A stretch of 36,241 nucleotides of DNA, from assembly GCA_026770585.1 (NCBI GenBank), contig MU646368.1:787686-823926 (forward strand). Reading direction: 5' to 3'. Below the pieces are notes generated by a model. That model searched no databases, was not told where the DNA came from, and saw only the letters and a program-made list of their open reading frames with translations. Shown here in pieces: positions 1-32,300 of the stretch. Source of the stretch: Baffinella frigidus. Lineage: Eukaryota > Cryptophyceae > Cryptomonadales > Baffinellaceae. The translations under genes were made by a program, and so were the position numbers. The first letter of the stretch is position 1. Every line of letters begins with the position of its first letter.

Positions 1-21287
<21,287 letters not shown>

Positions 21288-21587
21288 GGTCGCGGCGGAT
21301 CGCAGCGCCCTGGTCGGGAGGGAGATCCTTGCGTCGAGACCACCGAAGCGTGCTTCGCGATGCAGCCTAAGGTTACGAGAAAAATACAACTGCTGAAAGA
21401 CTGTTTTTACGAGATTCTTTAGGTTGCGATCCTCAGTCCGTTAAAAGTTATGAGACTCTCGTATATTAGATAAGCAGCTGTCGTATATTAATACCCAACG
21501 TCCATGGCCTGCTGAGATCTCAAGACGCGTCTTGAGGCAAGGAAGGCAAGGGTGTCCGAGTAAAACGGCCATCGCTGACCGGGCACG
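21288..21587. promoter_or_regulatory. Divergent GCN1 / SEL1-coiled-coil intergenic region
   Basis: About 300 bp between the two proposed start codons, presumably holding both 5' UTRs and a shared promoter. TCGTATATTA occurs twice, at 21460-21469 and 21481-21490, the nearest thing to a TATA-like element. The same motif recurs in GCN1 intron 11. Assignment is inferred from gene arrangement only. Confidence 0.45.
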
Positions 21588-21827
21588 ATGTCTGGCGCTG
21601 CGCATGGCAAGAAGGGGTCGCTCCCTGGCCTCAAGGGCTCGCCCAAGCAAGTTTCGTCAGCCTACCGGTCATCTCCGGGGACGATCGCCGGGGGGGGCGC
21701 GGCCAGGGGCAAGCCCCGTTCGCACCTGAAGAACAGCAGCGATGGAGGATGGATGGCCACCAGCCTGCCGGATATCCAGGCTGGGCCTATGGGGCCTTCT
21801 GGGCCGAGCGGGCCGGAGGACCCAACG
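21588..21827 (+). CDS. SEL1 gene exon 1 (provisional, residues 1-80)
   Basis: The ATG at 21588 opens MSGAAHGKKGSLPGLKGSPK, a Gly/Ser/Pro-rich stretch ending GPSGPEDPT. Donor ACG|GTGTCG is chosen because it leaves phase 0 for exon 2 and resembles the ACG|GTGCAC donor of exon 14. A GAG|GTGGAT donor at 21855 would break the frame. An additional upstream exon cannot be excluded. Confidence 0.45.
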
Positions 21828-23260
21828 GTGTCGTCCCTCTCTTCCAGGGACGGTCAGAGGTGGATTTGATGCTCAGCAGCCCCGCTTCACCACTGTTCTG
21901 TGCTCTAGGCCCTGACCCTCTCCTCTGATTCAAACCCTCCCTTGCGCAGATGCTGTCCCCGGGGCGCGTCCTCATGGACGAGCGTCGCGCGGTCGAGACC
22001 TGGCGGCGGGCCGCCGAGCTCGACAACCCCGAAGCGCAGAACAACCTCGCCATCGCGCTCTACAACGGGCGCGGGACCCCGCGCAACATGCCGGAGGCCG
22101 TCCAGTGGTGGCGCAGCGCGGCAGAGATGGGGTACGCTGACGCGCAGTTCAACCTCGCGTCGTGCGTCTTCCACGGCAACGGCACCACCGTCGACGTGCC
22201 CGCGGCCCATGTGCTGTTCAAAGCCGCCATGGCGCAGGGGCACGCGGAGGCCATGTGCTTCGTCGCGAGCCTCTACATGGAGGGCACCGGGGGGCTCGAG
22301 AAGGATCTCGACGAGGTAAGGGTGGAAGCCCTAAATACGTCTTCAACCTACTTACGGCATTCCGTAGGGTGCTACCGTATGCAATACCGTCCACGCCAGA
22401 GTGTTGGCGGGGGTTGGATTTTTAAAACCGCGTCAGGACACGGTTGTTAACTTTTGGAAACCACTGCCTTGAGAGGGAATTGACTTTTTAACGACCCCTT
22501 CCAAGACTCTGGCGTGGTAGGGTGGTACGGAATGCCGGGATAAGGACGTCCACACCCTTACGCCCGCTGCGCCTGGCGAGCGGTAGTTGTCTTCCGTGCC
22601 CGGTGGGTAGTGTTTCTGCTACCGGAAGTGCAGCGTGTAACAGTTGCCCCGTGAATACGGGGCAACTCGCGGGCGTAAGGGTCCACAGCGTGTAACAGTT
22701 GCCCCGTGAATACGGGGCAACTCGCGGGCGTATGGGTCCACAGCGTGTAACAGTTGCCCCGTGAATACGTGAATACGACCACGGATGTGGACCCTTACGC
22801 CCGCTGCGCCTGGCGAGCCGCGATCTCATCCCGTCAAGGCATTTGATTGAAATCCTCCACAGTCTCCGGAATGCACCAAATTTACTACACAATTGGTCAC
22901 GTCCAGGGCTGCCCTCCGAGCCGCGACCAGACACGCCCCCCTTGCACCAGCTCTCCCGAGTCAAGTGTCTTGCTCGTTTTAATCCCTAAACCCCAAACCC
23001 CAAGAGTCTTGCTCGTTGAATCCCTAAACCCCAAACCCCACCAGATTTAGTCAGTCCTTGCACCAGCCCTCTGATTTACACATCCGACAGACGTAAATCC
23101 AAACCCGAAACCCCTCTCCCCAGGCGAGCCGCGATCACAACCCCCCCCCCTTGCGCGAGCCCTCCCGAGTCAAGTGTCTTGCTCGTTTTAATCTCTCAAC
23201 CCCAAACACCAAGAGTCTTGCTCGTTTAATCCCCCCCCCCCCCCCCCCAACCCTCTGCGA

Positions 23261-23296
<36 letters not shown>

Positions 23297-23308
23297 ACCC
23301 GACAAACG

Positions 23309-23345
<37 letters not shown>

Positions 23346-26300
23346 NNNNNNNNNNNNNNNNNNNNNNNNNNNNNNNNNNNNNNNNCCCCCTTGCGCCAGC
23401 CCTCCCGAGTCAAGTGTCTTGCTCGTTCAATCCCTGAACCCCAAACCCCACCAGAGTTAGTCCTTGCACCAGCCCTCTGATTTACACACCCAAAAAACGT
23501 AAATTCAAACCCCAAACCCCTCCCCTCAGGCGTTCGAGATCTACTCGCGCGCCTCCCAGATGGGGAACGAGGAGGCGCAGTACAGGTTAACACCAACCCT
23601 AAACACTCAACCCTAAGACCTAAACCCCAAACCTCAAATCACAAACCCCACCCGCAGGACATGGGATTTTCAGCACCCATAACCTGGTGTGGGGTTTGGG
23701 GCTTAGGGTTTAGGGTTTAGGGTTTAGCATGGACAGATGGAGGACGAGGAGGCGCAGTACAGGTTATTGCCAATGCTCAACCCTAAAACCTACACCCTAA
23801 ACCCTAAATCCTAAAACCTACACCCTAAACCCTAAATCCTAAACCCTACACCCTAAACCCTACACCCTAAACCCTAAACCCTAAACCCCAAACCCTAAGC
23901 CCCAACCCCCAAGGTTATTGCCAATACTCAACCCTCAACCCCAAACCCCAAACCCCACACCCCACACCCCAAACCCCAAACTTCCCACCCCAAACCCCAA
24001 ACCCCAAAACCCAAATTTCAAACCCACAACAGGTTATGGGTGCTGGAGGACGTGCGGAAGCGCGAGGGCGAGCTGAATAACCTCAACTCCAAGATGGGCA
24101 AGATCCAGCAGGTGCCACTCCACACAGCAGACTTCGAAGGGGGTTTTGAATAACCCTTACGCGATAAGACCTACGACCTTACGGTAGGCAACCCGTAGGG
24201 GCATAGGGGGGTTCCTATGGATAAGGTAACGGAAAGGTGGCCCGATTTGGGCCGAAACCCCCTTCTTAGCCCGCTATGTGGTGAGGAATCTGCGGGCACG
24301 AATCATTTTGTGTGGAAGCGCGAGGGCGAGCTGAATGATCTCAACTCCAAGATGGGCAAGATCCAGCAGGTGCCACTCCAGGGGAAATCTGCGGAAACGA
24401 AGGGGAAAAATCGATCCAACCTGACCCGATTTTTTTGCTCAATGCGCTCAACTCCAAGACGGGCAAGATCCAGCAGGTTCCCCACACAGTGGGCTTTGCA
24501 TATCGGTGCATTGATTTTTGTTGTACACTTTGAGATTGCTCGGTGCAAAGAATTGTTGGGTATGGGTGCTGGAGGACGTGCGGAAGCGCGAGGGCGAGCT
24601 GAATAACCTCAACTCCAAGATGGGCAAGATTCAGCAGGCGACAATGCCCTATGCCACTTAGCAGCGACCGAGGACCTTTTCACCTTGAATTCAAGGTGAA
24701 ATTCCGGTTAGGTTCCAGGGCAATGGATGAGATTCGCGCGAGAGGAGTTGAATCCCAAGATGGGCAAGATTTATCCGGGAACAAGTATTTTTCTTTTAAA
24801 AGCTGGCAATGAAAATTACTACACAACTGGTCACGTCCGAAGCAATTGTGTGGTAATTTTCGTACGGATTTTTTAAAAGAAAAATACTTGTTCCCGGATA
24901 AAGATGCCACTGGGGAGAATGCGGACACGAATAGATTGATCGAAACAGATAAAAACATGTTCGAATAAATCGATCGAACCGAATAAGTTTATTCTCTGGC
25001 AGCGAAAGTTGCTACACGCATGCTGTTACTGTTACTAGCATGACCCCGTTGTGTTGTAATTTTTGTTATATGTTTCCGTAGTAATTTTCGGTGTGAAGTA
25101 ATTTTCGTTATCTGTTTCCGTGAGATTGGTTTTCAGCGGGGAACTCCTCGATGCGCTCGCGCTTCCGCACGTCCTCGAGCACCCATAACATGTACTGTGC
25201 ATCCCCGTTCCCCAGGGGTTCATCGCCCTACAGCTGGAGAGAGCTGCGAACGAAGAAGTCTCGCAGAACTACCACGGCGCCGGCGTCTACGTATATCACC
25301 CGGATAATACTGTTATACAACCCGGATAATACTTTTGTATAACCCGGATAATACTGTTCTATAACCCGGATAATACTGTCATACAATCCGGACAATACTG
25401 TTATATGACCCGGACAATACTGTTATATAACTCAGACACTACGTGTATAACCCACCCCATGCCATCCATGCAGGGCTTCATCGCCCTACAGCTGGAGAGA
25501 GCCGCGAACGAAGAAGTCTCGCAGAACTACCACGGCGCCAGCGTCTACGTATATTACCCGGATAATACTGTTGTATAAACCGGACAAAACGTATATATCC
25601 TGGATAATACTGTTGCATAACCCTGATAATACGTATATAACCCACCCCCTGCCATCCATGCAGGGCTTCATCGCCCTACAGCTGGAGAGAGCCGCGAACG
25701 AAGAAGTCTCGCAGAACTACCACGGCGCCGGCGTGTTCCTCTCCCCGGGGAAGACGCTGGATACCCAGGGGGTCCGCGCGCGCGTTGCTCAGGTTAACCC
25801 CGTTCCATATACGATTTTTGGGGGGTTATATACGGTATTATCCGGGCTAAATACGTATTATCCGGGTTTTATACGCGTTATCCGAGTTTTATAACAGTAT
25901 AATCCGGGTGGTTTACGGCTTCCTCTCCCCGGGGAAGACGCTGGATACCAGGGGGTGCGCGCGCGCGTCGCTCAGGCAAGCTACTTTACAACTCAGAAAC
26001 CTCAGACCTCTGAAAGGTCAATCAAAAGTTAACTCCCCAGAGAACCCCCCCCCGAATTTTTCGGGGCCTCTCCCGAAAGTCGGATCAAACCGACGTTCTC
26101 AACCCCCTTCACTTATACTGAAGCTCGCCGGAATCCGGCGACCTGTGGTACAAATCAAGCGGTCTCGACAACGAGGATTTGCTGTGCATTTGGTGGAGCC
26201 GTTTTAAGACTCGCTGCCAACTGTTCCCAGGGTCGCCTCCTTCAATTTGATCCCGTCAGGTATTTAATTTAAATGCTCGGCGGAGTTCCCCATACAACGA

Positions 26301-29300
26301 AAATTACTACACACGCGATAAAAGAGTCGTGTCCGAAAGATCATGCGTAGTAATTTTCGTACACTCGGGGAACTCCCGAGCATTTAATTCAAATACCTGA
26401 CCGGATGAAGTTGACCTTGATCAGGTCTAGCGTGGCCTCGTGCCCACACCAGTATTATCCGGGGAATATACGGGGCGATTGAGGAAAGTCGTGGCCCGAA
26501 AGTTTTAAGTTTTAGATCTTACACACCGCATTATGCGGATCATATTCGCTGCGCACCAGCCCTAACCCCGAAAAAAACTTCCTAGGCGAAGCGAGCGGAG
26601 CGAGAGATCAAGGCACTGCGCGCGGAGGTGGAGGAGCTGTGCGAAACCGGCGCTAAAGTTCGCGAGGAGCGCGACGAGGCGCAGGTGCGACCACCAGCCT
26701 CCAGATCGGAAGCAAATCCTCGTTGTCGAGACCGCTTGATGTGTACTGGAGGTCGCCGGATTCCGGCGAGCTCCAGTATAAGTGAAGGGGGTTGAGAACG
26801 TCGGTTTGATCCGACTTTCGGGAGAGGCTGTCTAGAGCGCTGTTCCGTCAGAAAACCTGGACGCCGAAATAATGCGGGGAATGGTAAACGTGACGTTTTT
26901 TGTATCGGAATCGTCAACTTTGACCAATTTTACATGTGTCCGCTGCTGGTCAAAACCGGCGCCAAGGTTTGATTAAATCGATGCTGGAGTGTGGGCCATT
27001 TCCTTCGGCGGAAAGTCCTTTGACGACCCTTTGACGAGGGAAATTATTCAAGCTCCAGCCTCAATTTTATCATTTTACTTGTTGACGATTCGGGGAGCGT
27101 GCCGAAGCGCAGGCACCCTGCGTGAGGCTGTCTGTTAAGCTCTGTCTCACTCGGGCTGCATGACTATCCTCAAGTTGACCGACTATCCTCAAGTTGACCG
27201 ACTATTCTCAAGTTGCCCGACCATTCTCAAGTTGACCGACCTTTCTCAAGTTGACCGACTATTCCCAAGTTGACGTTTTGGGTTTGCGGTACAACCCCAC
27301 AGGCGGAGGTGGAGGTGCTGCGTGCGAAACTCATCTACCTTTATATTGTAACGGACTGAAAACCGGGTAGTTAGGCCTACGGTATTCACTACGGTAGGCC
27401 GTACGGGCCTAGGGGGGCTCCTACTAGAGGCCCTGCGGCCTACCGTAGGCTTAAGTACCCTGTTTGCAGGCCGTTATCCTATGAACATGGAAGAAGGTTA
27501 CGTTCGCGTAACAGAGACAGCGCGCGGAAGGGCTCGTTGAAAGGGCAAAAATCCAGTTAATCCCTCCACCCTAAAACCAACTCCCCTAACCCTTTACCAG
27601 GCGGACGCGGAGGCGCTGCGGTCCGAGATCATGCACCTGGAGGAAGCGTTGGCGCATCAGCGGCAGAGGGCGGAGGGGCTCGCGCTCGCGAACAACGCCC
27701 TATCCGCCGCTGACGTCGAACAGGCATGTTTCGCCATCTTGGGATTGACGGATGCGGGATGCGGGTGCAGGGTGCAGGGTGTGGGGTGTAGGGTGCAGGG
27801 TGCAGGGTGTAGGGTGTAGGGTGCAGGGTGCAGGGTGTAGGGTGTAGGGTGCAGTGTGTAGTGTGGGGGGTGTAGAGTGTAGGGTGTAGCTTTGAGGGTG
27901 TAGGGTGAAGTGTGTGGGGTTGGGGGCTGAGGATCATCCACCTGGAGGAGGCGTTGGCACATCAGCGGCAGAGGGCGGAGGGGCTCGCGCTCGCGAACAA
28001 CGCCCTATCCGCCGCTGACGTCGAACAGGCAAAATAGCGTTGAGGGTTGAGGGTGTAAAGTGTGGGGTTGAGAGTGTAGGGTGTAGGGTGTAGGGTGTGG
28101 GGTGTGGGGTGTGGGGTGTAGAGTGTAGGGTGTGGGGTGTAGGGTGTAGGGTGTGGGGTTGAGAGTGTAGGGTGAAGAGTGTAGGGTGTAGGGTGTAGGG
28201 TGTAGGGTGTGGGGTGTAGGGTGCGGGGTTGAGAGTGTAGGGTGTAGAGTGTAGGGTGTAGGGTGTAAGGTGTAGGGTGTAGGATGTAGACGACGTCGAA
28301 CAGGCGCGTTGGGGGGCAGGGTCGTGGGGGTGTCGTCCTGGTGGAAGGGGGGTGTTCAGGGTTTGGGGTTTAGGGTTTGAACGTCGAGCAGGCGCGTCGT
28401 CACAGATTTGCCCTAGGGGCGTGTGGTCACGTATCGGGCGGAATTCCGCCAGTTACGTGACCACGCCTGCCCGTGACTGGTACTAAATTTAACAACCCCG
28501 CATTTGCGGATGACCCATCTCATGTTCGCTAGCAGTCGTGTAGAGATGAGGGTTCAGGGCTGAGGGGTTGGAGGAGACTGCGGGTCACTGGGGAAGAATA
28601 TGGGTCAGGCTAAAGCTAGTCGTGTATAGCCCTTTCACATTCGTATATGGCCCTTTTTGGAGCAGTATATGGACCAGGCTAACACTCGCGCGCCTCTCTC
28701 CCGGGCAGAAGGCGCAGATCAAGCAGCTCATCGGCGAGAATCAGGAGCTGACGACAGTCGCTACGAACAACCGTCGCTAACAGTCATATACGAGAAACTC
28801 TCTGGAGCAGAATATGGGCCAGTCTAACACGCCCGTGTCTCCAGCACTCGCGTGCCGAAGCAGAAACCGGGCCAGGCTAGTCGTATATGGCCATTTTACA
28901 GTCGTATATGGCTCTTTTTGGAGCAGTATATGGGCCAGGCTGACCCCCACGTGCCCCTCGTTGGAGCAGAAGGCGCAGATCAAGCAGCTCATCGGCGAGA
29001 ATCAGGAGCTGACGACCGTCGCGGAGTGGGCCAAGGCCCAGCGCATCGAGGCCCTCCAGCAGGAAATCCCTCCAAAACCTGGAACCCTGGATCATAAACC
29101 CTGAACCCTGAGCAGCGAACCCTCAACTCTCAACGCTCAACCTTTACACCCTGAACACTGAACACTGCACCATGGACCCTGCACCCTGCGGGGTTTAGAG
29201 ACACCAGGGATCCTTCCACCCTTGAAATCCAAAACATCGAAAGAGTAGCGGGGGCGGCTCGCCCGGTGGCAACTGGTCAGCTAGGGCGGTTAGCATGCTG

Positions 29301-32300
29301 GCAGCGCTCCGGGGTAGAGAATCAGGAGCTGACGACCGTCGCGGAGTGGGCCAAGGCCCAGCGCATCGAGGCCCTCCGGCAGGCAATCCCTCCAAAACCT
29401 TGAACCCTAGATCATACACCCTGAATCCTGAGCCTGCGGCTTAAAACAGCAGAAAAGTAGTGGGGGCGACGAGCACTGCGTGCAGCCCCGGCACAGATAG
29501 CATGGTCGTATAGTGGGGGCACCTAGCCTGCTGGCAGCCCCGGCACGCATAGCAGGATCGTATCCCTCAAGTGCCCAGTAGGCTCATACACACTACGGTA
29601 GGGCCCTGGGACCTGCCTAGGACCTGGCGTGGGTCTTTTAAGACCCCCTCCCCTGGCCACTTAAGGGATAGTGTGGGGGGGCTAGCCTGCTGGCAGCGCT
29701 CTGGGGTAGAGAATCAGGAGCTGACGACAGCCGCGGAGTGGGTCAAGGCCAAGCCCTCCACTCAAACCCCTAAATTAAACACTGAACTCTGGACACTGGA
29801 CACTGGACACTGGATTCTGGATTCTGGACACTGGACACTGGGCACTGGAATCTGAACCCTGACCACCAAACCCTCATCCATAAATAATCAACTCTTCAAC
29901 TCTTCAACCCTTAGCAGTCGATGAACCCCCTAAACCCTAATCCCTGAACCTCAAACCCCCAATTCCAGGCGCTCTCGACGACAGTGAAGGGCACGATGGT
30001 CGAGCAAGACGCGCGCGAGAAGAAACTCACCCCCTAATCCCTAACCCCCATTCAAGAGAGAATGGTTACTGCAAGGAGATATTGGTGGTGAGTGAATGGT
30101 GTGTGCAAAGAGATACGGGTGGTCCCAAGGTCTTGCCATTCTCTCCTTTCAATAAACCATTATATCTCCAATTCAGGCGCTCTCAACGACGGTCAAGAGC
30201 ACGATGGTCGAGCAAGACGCGCGCGAGAAAAAACTCAAAGCCGAGATCCAGTCCCTCCGCGCCCGCCTCCAACAGGTTACGATCCCATAAACCCTAAGCC
30301 CGGCATCCATTCATCCTGAACCATAAAACTTTCCCACAATCCTGAACCATAAATCCGTAATGCATAAACCCTGAATCCTTTCCCTGAATCCTGAACCATA
30401 AACCATCCCTTGATCCTGAACCGTAAACGCTAAGCGCCTCCGCCTCGAACAAGTTGTGAGCCTGGACCCTACACCCTGAAACCCGCAACCCTAAGCCCTT
30501 AAGCCCTAAAACCGTCAACCGCAAGCGTTCAGGGTTTAGGGTTTAGGGTTTAGGGTTTAGGGTTTAGGGTTTAGGGTTGATGAGAAGAAGCTCAAAGCCG
30601 AGATCCAGTCCCTCCGCGCCCGCCTCCAGCAGGTTCTGTCCCCTGATATCTCAACCCTAAACCCTAAACCCTAAACCCTAAACCCTAAACCCAAAACCCT
30701 AAAACCCTAAACCCTAAACCCCTACCCCCTAACCCCCGATGCCCCACACCCTGAGCCCTGACTCCTGAATCGTCGAGCAGGGTGGGGGTGGCGGGGGGTT
30801 CTCGCACCCGGCCGCCGGGACCCTGCAGGCTCTCGACGATGTTGAGGAGCAGAGCGACCCCCAACTCTCAACCCTGACACCCCAACCCCCCCGACTTCGA
30901 ACAGACCCTCATCCCCACCCGTGAACCCTGCACCAGAGGCGCTGACCCTGAACCCCTCTCAGGGTGGCGGGGGTGGGGGGGGGTTCTCGCACCCTGCTGC
31001 CGGTACCATGCAGGCGCTGGATGATGTGGAGGAGCAGAGCAAGGCGATGCTGAAGAGGATGCGGAGGGATATGCTCATGCAGGAGGTGCGCCCCCTAGAC
31101 AATACACCCTAAAGCCGAAACCCCAACCCCCAAACCCCAAACCCCAAACCCCAAACCCCAAACCCCAAGCCCCAAGCCCCAAGCCCTGGTGAAAATAATT
31201 TAAATTAGATTTAAATCAAAACCAAATCCCAAACGCAGGTTCTGCTTGGGGAGGTACTGGCAACCGTGCGGGATGAGGACTTGGAGGACCAAATCGCACT
31301 CCTCAAGGACTGCATGGGCACCGCGGCCGACGGAGAGGGCGCACTCGCTCAGGTTGCGAGCCCCGTCTCAGACTATTCTTAAGTTGACATGCTGGGTGTG
31401 CGGTACACATCTGTCAACTTTGGGGTGAAAAGGAGCCTGGTCTCACCAAATTGGTGGGACCAAATAGACTGGATTTGATCGCGCTTCTCAAGGACTGCAT
31501 GGGCTCTGCGGTCGACGGGGAGGGCGCTCTCACACAGGTTGCGAGCCCCGTCCGACCATTATTATTATTATTATTATTATGCGAAATCCGGTTTAATTTA
31601 TTTTTGCGGCGCCGTTTTGTGGCGCTTCAAGTGTGAGGTTGCTGCTTTGCCCTCGCCTATTAACGTGTGTCGCGTGTAGGCTGGCGAGGACGTGCTGCAC
31701 CACGTCGACAAGGGCACGGGTCCCGACCATTATTATTATCCGGTTTAATTTAATTTTACCGCACCGGCAAAGTTGACGGGTCGGTGCCAGCATCGTCAAC
31801 GTTTGTCGGTGTGTCATCATTTTTTCGCGTGGTCAACAGACTTATCCCAGAAAACGAGTTCTAAAACTCGTTTTCTTAAGTCAATTCCCCCACAAATCCG
31901 TCAACTTATTCTTTACTCTCCGCGTAAGTTGACAAATTTGTAGAGGAATTGACTTAAGAAAACGAGTTTTAGAACTCGTTTTCTGAGATAAAGACGCGAA
32001 ACCCGCTCTGGCGCGTCTCGCGTGCAGGCTGGCGAGGACGTGCTAAAAATTACTTATATAGTCTTATTAATACAGGGATATATATGTGTATATACTCTTG
32101 TTATATAGTCCTGTTAACGCGTCTCAAACCCTGAACCTCAGGCTTTGGAAGATGTGCTGGACCACGCCGACAAGGGCACGGGTCTCGCGCGTTGTACCAG
32201 GAAATAAGATTATATAAGTGGTTATGTAGGGGAACCCTAAACCCCACACCTCAAACCCTCAGGCTCTGGAAGACGTGCTGGACCACGTGGACAGGGGGAC

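Larger units (their letters stand above)
22316..23529 (+). repeat. SEL1 gene intron 2: element, 55-bp repeat, ~210-bp tandem repeat with assembly gap
   Basis: Holds a CCACGCCAGAGT element (22391-22517), a 55-bp hairpin repeat (22631-22780), and three units of about 210 bp sharing CCCGAGTCAAGTGTCTTGCT, beginning near 22916, 23125 and 23396. The second unit is lost in poly-C around the gap. Confidence 0.8.
24112..25663 (+). repeat. SEL1 gene intron 4: exon-4 echoes, elements, exon-5 copies
   Basis: Exon 4 donor-side echoes at 24313-24369, 24447-24476, 24561-24637 and 24738-24770, the last cut by a TTATCCGGG element. A GAAGGGG element lies at 24135-24266. An antisense exon 3-4 junction copy is at 25156-25213. 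Two intact exon 5 copies are followed by an ACCCGGATAATACTGTTATA minisatellite (25290-25450, 25549-25640). Confidence 0.85.
25793..26585 (+). repeat. SEL1 gene intron 5: exon-5 echo, inverted-repeat arm, hairpin element
   Basis: Exon 5 donor-side echo at 25917-25975, with GC at the donor position. Left arm of the exon-6 inverted repeat at 26067-26183. A terminal-inverted-repeat element lies at 26242-26414. Confidence 0.8.
31353..32262 (+). repeat. SEL1 gene intron 11: dispersed element, exon-11/12 echoes, 150-bp hairpin
   Basis: Dispersed element 31363-31471 directly followed by an exon 11 donor-side echo (31473-31537). Exon 12 acceptor-side echoes at 31680-31720, 32028-32044 and 32142-32191. 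A 150-bp hairpin element at 31842-31991. An ATT run at 31558-31579. Confidence 0.85.

Noticed and set aside
21955-22243. Minus-strand and other-frame open frames over SEL1 exon 2
   Set aside because: Shadows of a GC-rich exon whose plus frame gives clear SEL1 repeats and correct splice phases.
22631-22780. CRISPR-like direct repeats with palindromes
   Set aside because: Contiguous tandem units without unique spacers, in a eukaryotic intron, with no cas genes.
25908-26207. Matching open frames (PLPKVGSNRRSQPPS) on opposite strands at 25908-26207 and 26582-26917
   Set aside because: They are the two arms of the inverted repeat around exon 6 read in the same sense; no start, bias or splice continuity supports a protein.
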